Part shown: in pieces, positions 48,691-57,507 of the stretch | Layout: every line of letters starts with the position of its first letter | Position numbering within the stretch: position 1 is the first letter of the stretch | Assembly: GCF_017168195.1 (NCBI RefSeq) | Contig: NZ_JADNYL010000003.1 | Coordinates: 579,931 to 643,930 of the forward strand | Direction of reading: 5' to 3' | Origin: Thalassotalea sp. G2M2-11 | Lineage (GTDB): Bacteria; Pseudomonadota; Gammaproteobacteria; Enterobacterales; Alteromonadaceae | DNA length: 64,000 nt | Made by a program: the position numbers and the translations under genes | The notes under the pieces: generated by a model | Database searches by the model: none | What the model was told of the DNA's origin: nothing | The model's input: the letters and a program-made list of their open reading frames with translations, nothing else

Positions 48691-48852
48691 TTAGTCTTTG
48701 GTTATAAGCCAAAGAGCATGCAAAATGCCAGGAACGTAGAAAAACAAGCATAAAATGATATTGATAACTAAGTCTTTACCTACACCACTTTTTAGAAATA
48801 CAGCCACAGGAGGCAGTAATAACGCCAAGATAATATGTATAATTTTATTCAT
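48691..48852 (-). CDS. YqaE/Pmp3-family membrane peptide
   Basis: A 53-residue frame from the ATG at 48852, preceded by GGAGC. It reads MNKIIHIILALLLPPVAVFL, a charged turn (KSGVGKDL), then a second helix ending VPGILHALWLITKD. The LLPPVAVFL and FYVPGILHALW signatures define the Pmp3/YqaE proteolipids, two-helix peptides linked to membrane stress and ion balance. The gene starts 52 bases before the GGDEF gene end and is probably a separate unit. Confidence 0.88.
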   Translation of the reverse strand: MNKIIHIILALLLPPVAVFLKSGVGKDLVINIILCLFFYVPGILHALWLITKD

Positions 48853-48904
48853 AAATTTGCTCCAATTAGCCTTGTACTGTAATAAGTTTCAACATCAATA
48901 AAGA

Positions 48905-49798
48905 TTAACACACACAATTTCGGCTAGACTCTTTTGCCTCATGCATCCGCTTATCCACGCGCTGAAATATCGAGCTATGCTCTTTATCTGACTCTTTCAC
49001 TACTGAAACGCCAATACTTACCGTCATTTTTATATCTCCAGCAGCAGTCTTTAAGGTATATGCTTCAATCATTTTTCTTAATTTTTCTGCGATAATATAC
49101 GATGTTTCTTTATCGGTTTCAGGTAGTAATAGGCAAAATTCTTCACCTCCCATACGTGCGACGGTATCGTATGAGCGACTATGCTCCTGGCATAACTTGG
49201 CAATCGTTTTAATCGCCTCATCACCTATGGTGTGTCCATATTGATCATTAATTTGCTTAAAATGATCAATATCAACCATTAACATGGCATATTCCGTACC
49301 TTTTCGCTTAAATCGCTGAAACTCTTGCGCCGAGGTTTCGTAAAAAGCCCTTCTGTTTAAAATCTTGGTCAGGTGATCGGTTCGCGTTAGCACCTCTAGT
49401 TGCAATTCAAAATCTTTTTGTTCGGTGACATCTCGCTCTATGGCTACAAAATGACTAACCTCTCCATTGGCATTTTTTAACGGCAAAATGCTCAAATCAA
49501 GCCAGTACGCATCACCAAACTTTGAAAAATTTTTTAATGTTACCCTCACGGGGGATTGATGTGCTAACGCATGTCTAATTTTCGCTTTCTCATTTACGTC
49601 AGTTTCATCCGATTGCAGTATTCTTGGGCTCTTTCCTTCTACCTCAGCCAAGCTATAGCCAGTTAACTCAGTAAAAGCTTTATTGACATAGACAATTTCT
49701 GGCCCAGGTTCATTAATCGGTGATGCTTTAGTAACCACCACCACATCCTTGGCATACTCCACAATATCTCTGAAACTGAAATCATATTCTTTCATCAT
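48905..49798 (-). CDS. PAS-GGDEF diguanylate cyclase
   Basis: The 297-residue protein has an N-terminal PAS domain (about 10-125, IVYVNKAFTELTGYSLAEVEGK, with a PAC tail HFVAIERDVTEQKDFE) and a C-terminal GGDEF domain (about 130-295). The active loop reads GGEEF, which is compatible with catalysis. An RxxD-type inhibitory site is not obvious. It has no membrane helix, so it senses a cytoplasmic cue, perhaps redox through PAS. A second ATG directly after the first is an alternative start. Confidence 0.92.
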   Translation of the reverse strand: MMKEYDFSFRDIVEYAKDVVVVTKASPINEPGPEIVYVNKAFTELTGYSLAEVEGKSPRILQSDETDVNEKAKIRHALAHQSPVRVTLKNFSKFGDAYWLDLSILPLKNANGEVSHFVAIERDVTEQKDFELQLEVLTRTDHLTKILNRRAFYETSAQEFQRFKRKGTEYAMLMVDIDHFKQINDQYGHTIGDEAIKTIAKLCQEHSRSYDTVARMGGEEFCLLLPETDKETSYIIAEKLRKMIEAYTLKTAAGDIKMTVSIGVSVVKESDKEHSSIFQRVDKRMHEAKESSRNCVC

Positions 49799-49907
49799 AT
49801 TTACTTTTGATCTGGGTTAAAAGAGTGTTGTGTTAACTTGAATAACAACCAGTATGTTCACACTTAACTGGCTGAATCAAGTGTTTTATGACTTAAAAAC
49901 TTATTAA

Positions 49908-49939
49908 AACACTGACAAACATGAAAATTTGTCAGTGTT
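49908..49939 (-). terminator. terminator after ferritin-like gene
   Basis: A 12-bp perfect stem AACACTGACAAA / TTTGTCAGTGTT with an 8-base loop, followed on the minus strand by TTTAATAAGTTTTT, 16 bases after the stop. Confidence 0.75.
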
Positions 49940-49955
49940 ATTGAGGGAGGTAAAA

Positions 49956-50243
49956 TTACTGATGTGCAATGGTTTTATCGGTAAAAAGGTAATCTTTTAA
50001 TTCTTTATCAAAGCAAGGATCTTTACGCCTGATCCATTCAAGCACCATAGCTGCATGTTCTTTTTCTTCATCTCGATTATGAGCAAGAATAGATTTAAGC
50101 GCTTCATCTTTACAAGCATCTATACGCTGATTATACCAATCAACGGCTTCTAACTCTTCCATTAAAGAAGTGATCGCTCGATGCATATCCCGTGTTTCAT
50201 CGCTGAGCTCATTAATTGGCTCATGATAACCTTCGTTCGCCAT
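49956..50243 (-). CDS. stand-alone encapsulated-ferritin-like (EncFtn) protein
   Basis: The 95-residue protein shows the EncFtn two-helix pattern: SLMEELEAVDWYNQRIDAC, then ILAHNRDEEKEHAAMVLEWI, followed by RRKDPCFDKELKDYLFT. The Glu in MEELEAVDWY and the E-x2-H of DEEKEH correspond to the iron-binding/ferroxidase residues of the Rhodospirillum rubrum protein. EncFtn normally works inside encapsulin shells, directed there by a C-terminal peptide. Here the chain ends about ten residues after YLFT, and no encapsulin gene is adjacent. It may oxidise iron as a free decameric ring, without storage. Confidence 0.85.
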   Translation of the reverse strand: MANEGYHEPINELSDETRDMHRAITSLMEELEAVDWYNQRIDACKDEALKSILAHNRDEEKEHAAMVLEWIRRKDPCFDKELKDYLFTDKTIAHQ

Positions 50244-50417
50244 ATTGTATCCTTATTAATTTGATTGTTTTAACTCAAGTTAACCTAATAGCCTGCATGA
50301 TATTACAGCCCGTAACAGGTAAAAACACACACCCATCACAGTTTTATCTTGTGTGACAACACACAAAAAAGCAAATATTGACCTACAATTTTAGTGAGCG
50401 AAACAACAGCTAAAACA

Positions 50418-50819
50418 CTATTTCACAACAGCTGCACCAAAGCCTATGGGATAACAAGCACCAGATGGCACAAATGGCGACAACTGCGCCCTGTGACGAG
50501 CTATTTCTGCCGCATTTAACTTCATCTCTTTACTCACTGTAGTTGACCAGCTCATCCTTTGCTTAGAATATGATACATAGTCAGCTTCATACCCGAGTGA
50601 ATCGGCTTTATCTGCAATACTGGTCACTAACCCTTTATCTTTACAATCAATTAAAAAACTTACCCAATGAATTTTATTAGCATCCGTTCCCCTGTTAACC
50701 AGAGCTTGAATAAGCGCTTTATCTGTTTGACTGTGATCAACACCTAATGGTTTATTAGCTTGTTTAGCACAAGCTGTGATCAGTAAAATAAGAGCTAGCA
50801 GAAGTATAAATTGACGCAC
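50418..50819 (-). CDS. lipoprotein with RraB-like domain
   Basis: The 133-residue protein has a lipoprotein signal (LILLITACAK, Cys17) and a domain (about 45-120) resembling RraB, the RNase E inhibitor fold: IHWVSFLIDCKDKGLVTSIADKADSLGYE then WSTTVSKEMKLNAAEIARHRAQL. As an exported lipoprotein it is unlikely to act on RNase E; the fold has probably been re-used. Assignment is by pattern and is moderate. Confidence 0.6.
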   Translation of the reverse strand: MRQFILLLALILLITACAKQANKPLGVDHSQTDKALIQALVNRGTDANKIHWVSFLIDCKDKGLVTSIADKADSLGYEADYVSYSKQRMSWSTTVSKEMKLNAAEIARHRAQLSPFVPSGACYPIGFGAAVVK

Positions 50820-50853
50820 AAACGATCCTTTTCAAAACATATAAAACGATACT

Positions 50854-50884
50854 GGTTGAGACAGAGATTGAAGCTGTCCCAACC
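50854..50884 (-). terminator. hairpin downstream of metY-like gene
   Basis: GGTTGAGACAG and CTGTCCCAACC pair with one mismatch around a 9-base loop, 22 bases beyond the stop. The T-run is displaced (TTTTAT about 9 bases later), so this is only a possible terminator. Confidence 0.4.
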
Positions 50885-50906
50885 GACTCAATAGCGATGC
50901 AATGAC

Positions 50907-52178
50907 TTACGCCTTGTCCAAAGCTTGAGCAACATCAGCAATAATATCATCTATATGTTCGATACCAACCGAAATACGAACTAAATCTTCGCTAACACCT
51001 GCCTTCGCTAATTCCTGCTCGTTTAATTGTCGATGAGTAGTTGATGCGGGATGACAAGCAAGCGATTTGGCATCACCAATATTAACCAAGCGTAAAATCA
51101 TCTCAAGGGCATCAATAAATCGAGCACAAGCGTCAAAGCCACCTGCAATGCCAAAGCTTAAAATTCCTGAAGCTTTACCCTTTGACACTTTTTGACAGTT
51201 TGCATTGTATTGGCTATCAGCTAAAGCAGCATAATTGACCCACTCAACTTTTGGGTGATTTTGCAAATACTCAGCCAGTTTTTCGGCATTTTCACAATGC
51301 CGATCCATACGTAAACCTAAGGTTTCCAAACCTTGGAGAATTTGGAATGAGTTCATTGGTGAAATAGCTGCCCCAGTGTTTCGTAAAGGCACGGTGCGAC
51401 AACGACCTATATAGGCTGCTTCCCCTAACGCTTCGGTATAAACAACACCGTGATATGACGGATCAGGCTCATTCAACACTGGAAAACGTGTTTTATTTGC
51501 AACCCAATCAAATTTACCTGAGTCGACGATAATGCCACCAATAGAGGTGCCATGACCGCCAATATATTTGGTTAATGAATGGACAACAATATCAGCACCA
51601 AGCTCAAAAGGACGACACAGATAAGGGGTAGCTACAGTATTATCAACAATCAGCGGTACACCATGTTTATGGGCAATTTCAGCAAGACGTGGAATATCAA
51701 CCACATTGCCTGCGGGATTGCCGATTGATTCACAAAATACTGCCTTAGTCTTTTCATCAATGGCTGACTCAAAGCCTTCAAAATCATCATACGAGCACAT
51801 TCTTACCTCAACCCCTTGCTTGGGCAGAGAATGAGCAAAGAAATTATACGTTCCACCATATAGCTGGCTGGTGCTTATGATATTGTCCCCCATTTCAGTA
51901 ATACACTGAAGAGCATAAGTAATTGCAGCCATACCTGACGAAACTGCTAATGCACCAACGCCCCCTTCCATCGCAGCCACCCGTTTTTCTAACACATCGG
52001 TAGTTGGATTCATAATGCGCGTATAAATGTTACCTGGCACAGCAAGGTTGAATAAATCGGCACCATGTTGCGTATCATCAAAGGTAAATGACGTCGTTTG
52101 ATAAATAGGTACAGCGGCGGCTTTTGTGGTTTCTTCTGACTGATAACCTTCATGTAATGCAATAGATTCTAGTTTCAT
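50907..52178 (-). CDS. metY: O-acetylhomoserine sulfhydrylase
   Basis: I place the start at ATG 52178 (423 residues, MKLESIALHEGYQSEETT), as the family begins this way. The open frame extends 66 codons further upstream without homology-like sequence, and an ATG four codons earlier (52190) is an alternative. It belongs to the Cys/Met PLP enzymes; the PLP lysine is in DIVVHSLTKYIGGHG, and PIYQTTSF and SVGIEHIDDIIADV are typical. It makes homocysteine from O-acetylhomoserine and sulfide. Confidence 0.92.
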   Translation of the reverse strand: MKLESIALHEGYQSEETTKAAAVPIYQTTSFTFDDTQHGADLFNLAVPGNIYTRIMNPTTDVLEKRVAAMEGGVGALAVSSGMAAITYALQCITEMGDNIISTSQLYGGTYNFFAHSLPKQGVEVRMCSYDDFEGFESAIDEKTKAVFCESIGNPAGNVVDIPRLAEIAHKHGVPLIVDNTVATPYLCRPFELGADIVVHSLTKYIGGHGTSIGGIIVDSGKFDWVANKTRFPVLNEPDPSYHGVVYTEALGEAAYIGRCRTVPLRNTGAAISPMNSFQILQGLETLGLRMDRHCENAEKLAEYLQNHPKVEWVNYAALADSQYNANCQKVSKGKASGILSFGIAGGFDACARFIDALEMILRLVNIGDAKSLACHPASTTHRQLNEQELAKAGVSEDLVRISVGIEHIDDIIADVAQALDKA

Positions 52179-52438
52179 AAAACGTCTCATTTTGTAAGGT
52201 AAATTAAAAGCACAGTATTCACGCACTTTTGATAAAAATGCACATAACAGCCAGAGCCAGAATAGGTTTATCCAATAACTAAAGCGCCGGCTAACATAAG
52301 TTACCATAGCACAAATTTTGCGTAGGTAAACGCAGAAACACATGAGGATAAAACACAACTTCTCATTAAAAAACAATTAGATAACTAACAGGTACTTTAT
52401 AGACTATATCAGAATAACTTAGAGCCAATTGAAAAAGA

Positions 52439-53098
52439 TTAACTTTGCTTAGCTGAATACAGCCGATAGCTTACTGACAATAATAAACAAATAAATGCTG
52501 GAATTAACAACGCTTTGAAATTCAACACGTTAAATATCAACGCACCGAATGTTCCACCGAGAATAAAACCTAAGATAATTAACAAAAATAAGATTGCTTT
52601 TCTTTTATCAAACAACTGACCTCTAAAAACGGCTCCTAGCATAATACCAAAATCGGTAAAAATGCCGGTTAAATGAGTGGTACGTATGATTGCCCCACTA
52701 TAGGTGGTTGCTAAGGCGTTTTGCATGCCACATGCAGCAGAGGCGGCAAAATGCCCATAAAAACTACCTTGAGACAACAAATAATATGCTGCAAAGATAA
52801 GTAATGACTCTACGAATAAGGCAGTATCATAGTGACGTCCTAATTTTAACGTCGAGCCATGCAATAAAAAACCAGAAATTGACGAGCCGAAAAAAAACGA
52901 CAACAACACACCAGCCAGATGAGCAATGTCTTGCCAAGAACCATCTATCACACTGGTACCCAGTGAGGTAGCCGTGCCTGATACATGAGAAACAGATTGA
53001 TGCTCAAATCCTAATAAACCGATCGCATTAATACACCCAGCAACGAAGGCTAAAATAAAAGCGCCAGACTCTATCCATTTGGGCAATTTTGAGATCAA
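52439..53098 (-). CDS. YoaK/DUF1275-family membrane protein
   Basis: The 219-residue protein has six predicted helices and the family patterns AFVAGCINAIGLLGFEHQSVS, HVSGTATSLG and GMQNALATTYSGAIIRTTHLTG. DUF1275 proteins are inner-membrane proteins of unknown, possibly transport, function. No operon partner is obvious; the thioredoxin gene starts upstream with a 106-base gap. Confidence 0.82.
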   Translation of the reverse strand: MISKLPKWIESGAFILAFVAGCINAIGLLGFEHQSVSHVSGTATSLGTSVIDGSWQDIAHLAGVLLSFFFGSSISGFLLHGSTLKLGRHYDTALFVESLLIFAAYYLLSQGSFYGHFAASAACGMQNALATTYSGAIIRTTHLTGIFTDFGIMLGAVFRGQLFDKRKAILFLLIILGFILGGTFGALIFNVLNFKALLIPAFICLLLSVSYRLYSAKQS

Positions 53099-53204
53099 AC
53101 CATTACCTTTTACTTTTCACCTGTTTCAAAGAAATACACAACTATGCTATTTATTTCCTACCTTTTGTAATTATTAGCAAAAATCATCTATTGGCACCAA
53201 AGCG

Positions 53205-53717
53205 TTATTTTATTAACCCTTGCAATTGTTGCATCGTTAACGCGCCACTTTTTCTTGCAGCTTCTTCGCCGTTATTAAAGACGATGACAGTCGGTAATCC
53301 TCGAACTCCGTACAACTGACTGAGCGAAGAATTTAAAGAAACATCTACTTTTACTACCAGCAAATCATCCGCATGCCTGTGTGCCAATTCATTCAAGGTG
53401 TTGTTCATCAATAAACATGGGCCGCACCACTGCGCCCAAAAATCAACTAACACTTGCTCATGCTGAGCTATTAACGCTTGTAACTCTTGCGCTGAGCGAA
53501 CATTTATCGGCTCACCTACAGCTGGTGATGACTGATTAAACTTGCGAACTATCACCACAACAGGCCATTGAATGATTGCTATGATATTGGTAATAATTAG
53601 CGCAATAAAAAGTACGATCCAACCTAGGATCTTTACAGGAAACAGATAATTAGCACTGTTTTCATTAAAGCTTTCTATTGAGTTTAGCTTAGCCGTAATT
53701 TGTTCCCCAAGACTCAT
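53205..53717 (-). CDS. membrane-anchored thioredoxin-like protein
   Basis: The 170-residue protein has a polar N-terminus, one long membrane helix (about 28-57) and a C-terminal thioredoxin domain (about 70-168) with the active site FWAQWCGPC and the cis-Pro loop RGLPTVIVF. The basic residues after the helix (VRKFNQ) argue that the thioredoxin domain stays cytoplasmic. It probably reduces disulfides near the membrane. The partner is unknown. Confidence 0.85.
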   Translation of the reverse strand: MSLGEQITAKLNSIESFNENSANYLFPVKILGWIVLFIALIITNIIAIIQWPVVVIVRKFNQSSPAVGEPINVRSAQELQALIAQHEQVLVDFWAQWCGPCLLMNNTLNELAHRHADDLLVVKVDVSLNSSLSQLYGVRGLPTVIVFNNGEEAARKSGALTMQQLQGLIK

Positions 53718-53757
53718 TTTTGCTCCTTTACATACATAAGTAGTTAGCTACGCACCG

Positions 53758-54297
53758 CTAAAACAATAACACTTTGAAACCAATTAAAATCAACACCACG
53801 CCTCCTAAACACTCGGCTTTGCTCTCTAAAAAGGTACCACTACGAGCCCCGACAAACACACCAATGTAGCTAAAAACCATGGTGGTCACACCAATAATGG
53901 CACAAGCAATAAATGGGTTAACCTCCAGCAAAGTTAAGGTAAAACCCGCAGCCATGGCATCAATACTTGTCGCAATCGCTAAAATTAATAAGACTCTATG
54001 GGTGATCTGCGCTATATCTTCTTCAATACCTTCAGACAGTGACTCATAAAGCATTTTCCCGCCAATTAACAACAGCAGAAAAAACGCCAGCCAATGCGCG
54101 TAATTTTCTACCCATACAAATACACCTTTGCCGCCCAAAAAACCAATCAATGGCATGAATGCTTGAAATAAACCAAAATAAACCGCAGCGAGCACGGCGA
54201 GTGTAACTGGCTTATGTTCATGTTTTGCGCCTAGGCCAATAGATACAGCAAACGCATCCATGCTCAGCGCTATCGCTAACACTAAAACTTCAATCAT
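53758..54297 (-). CDS. mntP: manganese efflux pump MntP
   Basis: The 179-residue protein has six helices in two homologous halves. Each half begins with an Asp-bearing motif: [14 protein letters not shown] (D about 13) and [13 protein letters not shown]. These Asp residues are essential in E. coli MntP. It exports Mn2+. I looked for the yybP-ykoY manganese riboswitch in the 141 bases upstream and saw no conserved core. Confidence 0.93.
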   Translation of the reverse strand: MIEVLVLAIALSMDAFAVSIGLGAKHEHKPVTLAVLAAVYFGLFQAFMPLIGFLGGKGVFVWVENYAHWLAFFLLLLIGGKMLYESLSEGIEEDIAQITHRVLLILAIATSIDAMAAGFTLTLLEVNPFIACAIIGVTTMVFSYIGVFVGARSGTFLESKAECLGGVVLILIGFKVLLF

Positions 54298-54438
54298 TTA
54301 GTTCTCTTTCTTAAACGCTTAAAATCTGATAAATTTTGACAGATAAAACAGTACTTAACAATTTATTCAATGTTATTAATGTGTTGAAAGCATAAACTGG
54401 CTAACGTTACCTAATTAATTGTCAAGATAAAGGCTATT

Positions 54439-54729
54439 TTATCGTTGAGATTGAGCTCGTTTACGTTCCGCCGTGTAATACCACCAAGGCTTAGGCTCAT
54501 CACCTTGGATAAAGCGAGTCACTGAAATAAAGACATCAATAACGCAAGGGTCATGTCTAGTATCTGTTATTTTACACAGACGATCATACAGTTCATAAGG
54601 ATCTTGCCCCACAAGGTCGCTCGGTTTTTCTATCCCTAGCAACTCAAGATCTTGAGCACTTGCCTTACCTATATTTGGCAAGTCAGTCAGCTTTTTCACT
54701 TGTTCACGAATAACTTTACTTGGATTCAT
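54439..54729 (-). CDS. helix-hairpin-helix protein (Cdd1/pathogenicity-locus family)
   Basis: The 96-residue protein has a helix-hairpin-helix segment (LTDLPNIGKASAQDLELLGIE, about 15-35), then DPYELYDRLCKITDTRHDPCVIDVF and KPWWYYTAERK, which resemble the family named Cdd1. The fold suggests non-specific DNA binding. The cellular role is unknown. Confidence 0.78.
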   Translation of the reverse strand: MNPSKVIREQVKKLTDLPNIGKASAQDLELLGIEKPSDLVGQDPYELYDRLCKITDTRHDPCVIDVFISVTRFIQGDEPKPWWYYTAERKRAQSQR

Positions 54730-54768
54730 TTAACATCTTAATTTTATAACGACACACTAAGAACAGCA

Positions 54769-55254
54769 CTACACACCTAGATATATAAACTGCCCTGCTG
54801 CTATTTTGTATTTAGGAGTTATCAAATCTGGTATTTCTTTACCCCATTTATTTTCTCCAATGTATTTACCGCTTTTATCCCATTCCATAAAGTTAAACCA
54901 TACAGGCTCTTTATCTATTGTATCTACACACTGGTAGTTTTCATTTTGAATAAAAGACTTACATGGTAACATTGGACGTTGCCAATCAAACTCAGGCAAT
55001 AGATAAATTCCATCTTTAGATGGTATTGCAAAGGCTGTAATTTGTTCATTATCGTGTTTTGAAATAATAACTTTAAATTGAGGCACTGAAAATTCTACCG
55101 TTTGACCTTTTTGAACTAAAGAAAGATCAATATGAGGCGCTTTGTTTAAACTATTCTCACTCGGTTTTAAAGATGCGATCAACGGTACAAAGCTAAAGGA
55201 TATCCCGACAACAATGACAGCGAGCAGAATTAACTTTAGTGATTGACGAGACAT
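54769..55254 (-). CDS. membrane-anchored periplasmic protein (unknown)
   Basis: The 161-residue protein has an N-terminal helix (about 8-28) and a soluble domain, probably periplasmic, with two Cys (LPCKSF, YQCVD) that could form a disulfide. The pattern VDLS-like start (HIDLSLVQKGQTVEFSV) recalls Rieske domains but the CxH...CxxH cluster ligands are missing. I do not assign a function. Confidence 0.6.
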   Translation of the reverse strand: MSRQSLKLILLAVIVVGISFSFVPLIASLKPSENSLNKAPHIDLSLVQKGQTVEFSVPQFKVIISKHDNEQITAFAIPSKDGIYLLPEFDWQRPMLPCKSFIQNENYQCVDTIDKEPVWFNFMEWDKSGKYIGENKWGKEIPDLITPKYKIAAGQFIYLGV

Positions 55255-55485
55255 GCAAAACGTTCCTTATAATGCTAGACATAATATTTTCTAAAAAATG
55301 TAACACCCTATTTATAACATAGTAAAACAGGTACCGAATACAAAACAACAGAAGATATCTTTGTTCAATAAACCGTTGTCAAAATTTAAGAGGTATAATT
55401 ATCAGCTTTAACCGCTATTTCAATTACGTTTTCATTGTCACTAAACCAAGCTATTGTCGACAATACAAACAAAGGTTGATACGCC

Positions 55486-56067
55486 CTAATACGCAACAAA
55501 GAATAAGCCTTTCGCCAAATTTGGGGCTAAGCTTTCAAAGCGGTGCGGTATTGAAGCATTAAATGTTGTTAGCGTTTGCGCAGAAATAACAATACGCTTA
55601 TCCGCAATAAACACTGTCAAACTACCTTGTTCTAACCAGACATGCTTTAGAGAAGATGGGCTATTGGCGGCAAATGAAGTTTTTCCCGCAGATTTAAAAT
55701 AAAAACGATAAACTTCTGTAGAAAAATGTCGATTCTCATTTGCTAGTAAATGGCATACAAAAACACTGTTACTCTTACTAACAATGTTGCTTTGTTCAGG
55801 GCAGCTCGAATGAATGTTTAACAACGCTTCGGGTGGCTGCACTAAATCCCTTAAGCTAATATCCATCGCCTGAGCCAATTTAGCCAAAACAGCTAGCGTT
55901 GGACTTGTTTTACCTGACTCAATTTGCGCAATCATCGACTTACTGACACCTGATCGATGAGCCAGTACCTGTAAGCTCTCACCTTTGGCACTACGAAAAC
56001 TACGTATAAAACTGCCCAGATAATCAAAGTTAAGCTCATTGGGCTCATCAAACTGATCAATACTCAT
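55486..56067 (-). CDS. XRE-cupin transcriptional regulator
   Basis: The 193-residue protein has an N-terminal helix-turn-helix (about 16-72, IRSFRSAKGESLQVLAHRSGVSKSMIAQIESG) and a C-terminal cupin (about 105-190). It is divergent from the SDR oxidoreductase gene, which is probably its target. The 125-base gap contains a perfect 13-base palindrome. The cupin likely binds a small effector; its identity is unknown. Confidence 0.88.
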   Translation of the reverse strand: MSIDQFDEPNELNFDYLGSFIRSFRSAKGESLQVLAHRSGVSKSMIAQIESGKTSPTLAVLAKLAQAMDISLRDLVQPPEALLNIHSSCPEQSNIVSKSNSVFVCHLLANENRHFSTEVYRFYFKSAGKTSFAANSPSSLKHVWLEQGSLTVFIADKRIVISAQTLTTFNASIPHRFESLAPNLAKGLFFVAY

Positions 56068-56088
56068 TTACCTTAACATCCGTTATAT

Positions 56089-56101
56089 TGGAAATATTCC
56101 A
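56089..56101. promoter_or_regulatory. candidate operator of the XRE-cupin regulator
   Basis: TGGAAATATTCCA is a perfect palindrome (5-base arms, 3-base centre), 22-34 bases before the regulator ATG and about 92 before the SDR start. Confidence 0.55.
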
Positions 56102-56192
56102 TCATAGTATAGATAACTAACTATCAGAATGCGACACTTTACTCTACTCAGTTATTCCTACGTATTAAACACTAATGAATGGAGCAAATAAT

Positions 56193-56939
56193 ATGAATGC
56201 CTTATCTAAACACATCGCAGTAACAGGGGCTAACTCTGGTATCGGATTTGCTATAGCCAAACACTACTTACAACAAGGCCATAGTGTTTCTGTTATGAGT
56301 CGTCACTTTGATACACCCAACATGCTACAAACACAGTATCCTGCCAGTTATATAAGTGTTGATGGAAATGTTACTTCAGTTGACGATATCGAAAACTTTT
56401 ATCAACACTGCACTGCCAAGCAAGGGAAGTTAGATGTGATTGTCGCCAATGCAGGAGTAGCCATCGCAGAGGCGATCGATGAAGTGACTGAGGAAAGTTT
56501 TCAAAACACCTTTGACACCAATGTAAAAGGTGTATTTTTTACTGTTCAGAAGTCACTACCATACCTTAATAAAAATGCTGCAATCACTTTAATTTCATCC
56601 ATTCAATCAAATCGTGGCGCCGGAGTCTGGGCGACTTATGGTGCAACAAAGGCCGCCGTGCGATCATTAACTCGCTCATTCGCAGCAGAGTTTGGCAAGC
56701 AAAACATTCGGGTAAATTGCATATCGCCAGGTGTTACTGACACCCCTATTCTGCAAAAGTTCGGATTTGACGACACCTCGTTAGCCAATATTTTAGATCA
56801 GGTAAAAGGAGCAACACCTCTAGGACGAGTAGGTCAACCCGATGAGATAGCGCGAGCCGTGGCATTTATTAGCTCAGCAGATGCAAGCTTTGTTACCGGT
56901 GCTGATTTACAAGTGGACGGAGGTTTGGCTCAAATCTAG
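56193..56939 (+). CDS. short-chain dehydrogenase/reductase
   Basis: I start at ATG 56193 (248 residues), eight bases after GGAG; an ATG six codons earlier overlaps that ribosome site. It is a classical SDR: cofactor motif TGANSGIGF (about 12-20), NAG (VIVANAGVA), catalytic Ser in ISSIQSN and Y-x3-K in YGATKAA, and a C-terminal LQVDGG. The substrate is unknown; the divergent XRE-cupin gene suggests it is induced by its own substrate. Confidence 0.92.
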   Translation: MNALSKHIAVTGANSGIGFAIAKHYLQQGHSVSVMSRHFDTPNMLQTQYPASYISVDGNVTSVDDIENFYQHCTAKQGKLDVIVANAGVAIAEAIDEVTEESFQNTFDTNVKGVFFTVQKSLPYLNKNAAITLISSIQSNRGAGVWATYGATKAAVRSLTRSFAAEFGKQNIRVNCISPGVTDTPILQKFGFDDTSLANILDQVKGATPLGRVGQPDEIARAVAFISSADASFVTGADLQVDGGLAQI

Positions 56940-57058
56940 GGTCAAACAACCAAATAAGCTTGGCTAAAGTTTACAAGCGACATGCATCAGTCAAGCTAAA
57001 CATTCATATATTTGTAAGCAACAATCACATAAAAATAACAGTAAAAATTACTTTACAT

Positions 57059-57276
57059 TTAAGAGAAGAAACGATTGAAATTGTTCGGATCAATTAAAAT
57101 GAAAGTAGTGCGTTATCACTGACAAAAGCGCCAACGTTTGTTCCATATTCATTACCAATTAACACAAAAGAGGTATCATCATAGTTTTTAATATCAAACG
57201 GTCGATGATTTTGCTGTGCAAATGCTATTGAGGGAAGCACTATTATTAAAACTAAAATTAATTTCCATATATTCAT
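57059..57276 (-). pseudogene. remnant of a metallo-beta-lactamase-fold protein gene
   Basis: ATG 57276 with an AGG ribosome site opens a signal peptide (about residues 1-20, ending AFA) and then the FVLIGNEYGTNVGAFVSDNALL pattern, the start of MBL-fold hydrolases. The first frame stops at 57094. A +1 shift just before that stop continues FILIDPNNFNRFFS, matching the expected LIDP, then stops at 57059. The HxHxDH metal site and all later parts are missing. Confidence 0.6.
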
Positions 57277-57507
57277 TGTTTTACCTATTTAATTAATATT
57301 TCGCGCAAAAAATGCTAAGAAAATAATACTGACAATGAAAGTAATAGTAAAATAATGAGAGGTAGTTGTAATATTTTTAATTTTTTATGTAGCTATTCTT
57401 CCTTAGAAAATTGAATCAAAAAAACATCGCTGCCACGCTATAAGTCCAACGGATCAAAAAGGGGCGCACGTTAGGGAGCCCCCAGGCGACAACTCTAGCT
57501 GATTTGA
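57277..57507. other. A/T-rich spacer
   Basis: No gene is seen. It holds the terminator of the S41 peptidase gene and a long A/T-rich stretch. Confidence 0.4.
57456..57482 (-). terminator. terminator after S41 peptidase gene
   Basis: On the minus strand: GGGGC, 12-base loop, GCCCC, then TTTTT, 26 bases after the stop. Confidence 0.65.

Noticed and set aside
52181..52192. MetJ-box-like AGACGT before metY
   Set aside because: Only one partial half-site is present; MetJ needs tandem AGACGTCT boxes.
52179..52376. 66-codon N-terminal extension of the O-acetylhomoserine sulfhydrylase frame
   Set aside because: The family starts at MKLESIALH; the extension has no family-like sequence and covers the promoter region.
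54298..54438. yybP-ykoY manganese riboswitch before mntP
   Set aside because: No conserved loop sequences of that riboswitch could be found by eye.
54769..55254. Rieske iron-sulfur protein
   Set aside because: The start of the domain looks similar but the CxH and CxxH cluster ligands are absent.
57059..57276. Genuine 60-residue secreted peptide
   Set aside because: The sequence continues in another frame into a typical MBL-fold motif, so a broken gene is the simpler reading.
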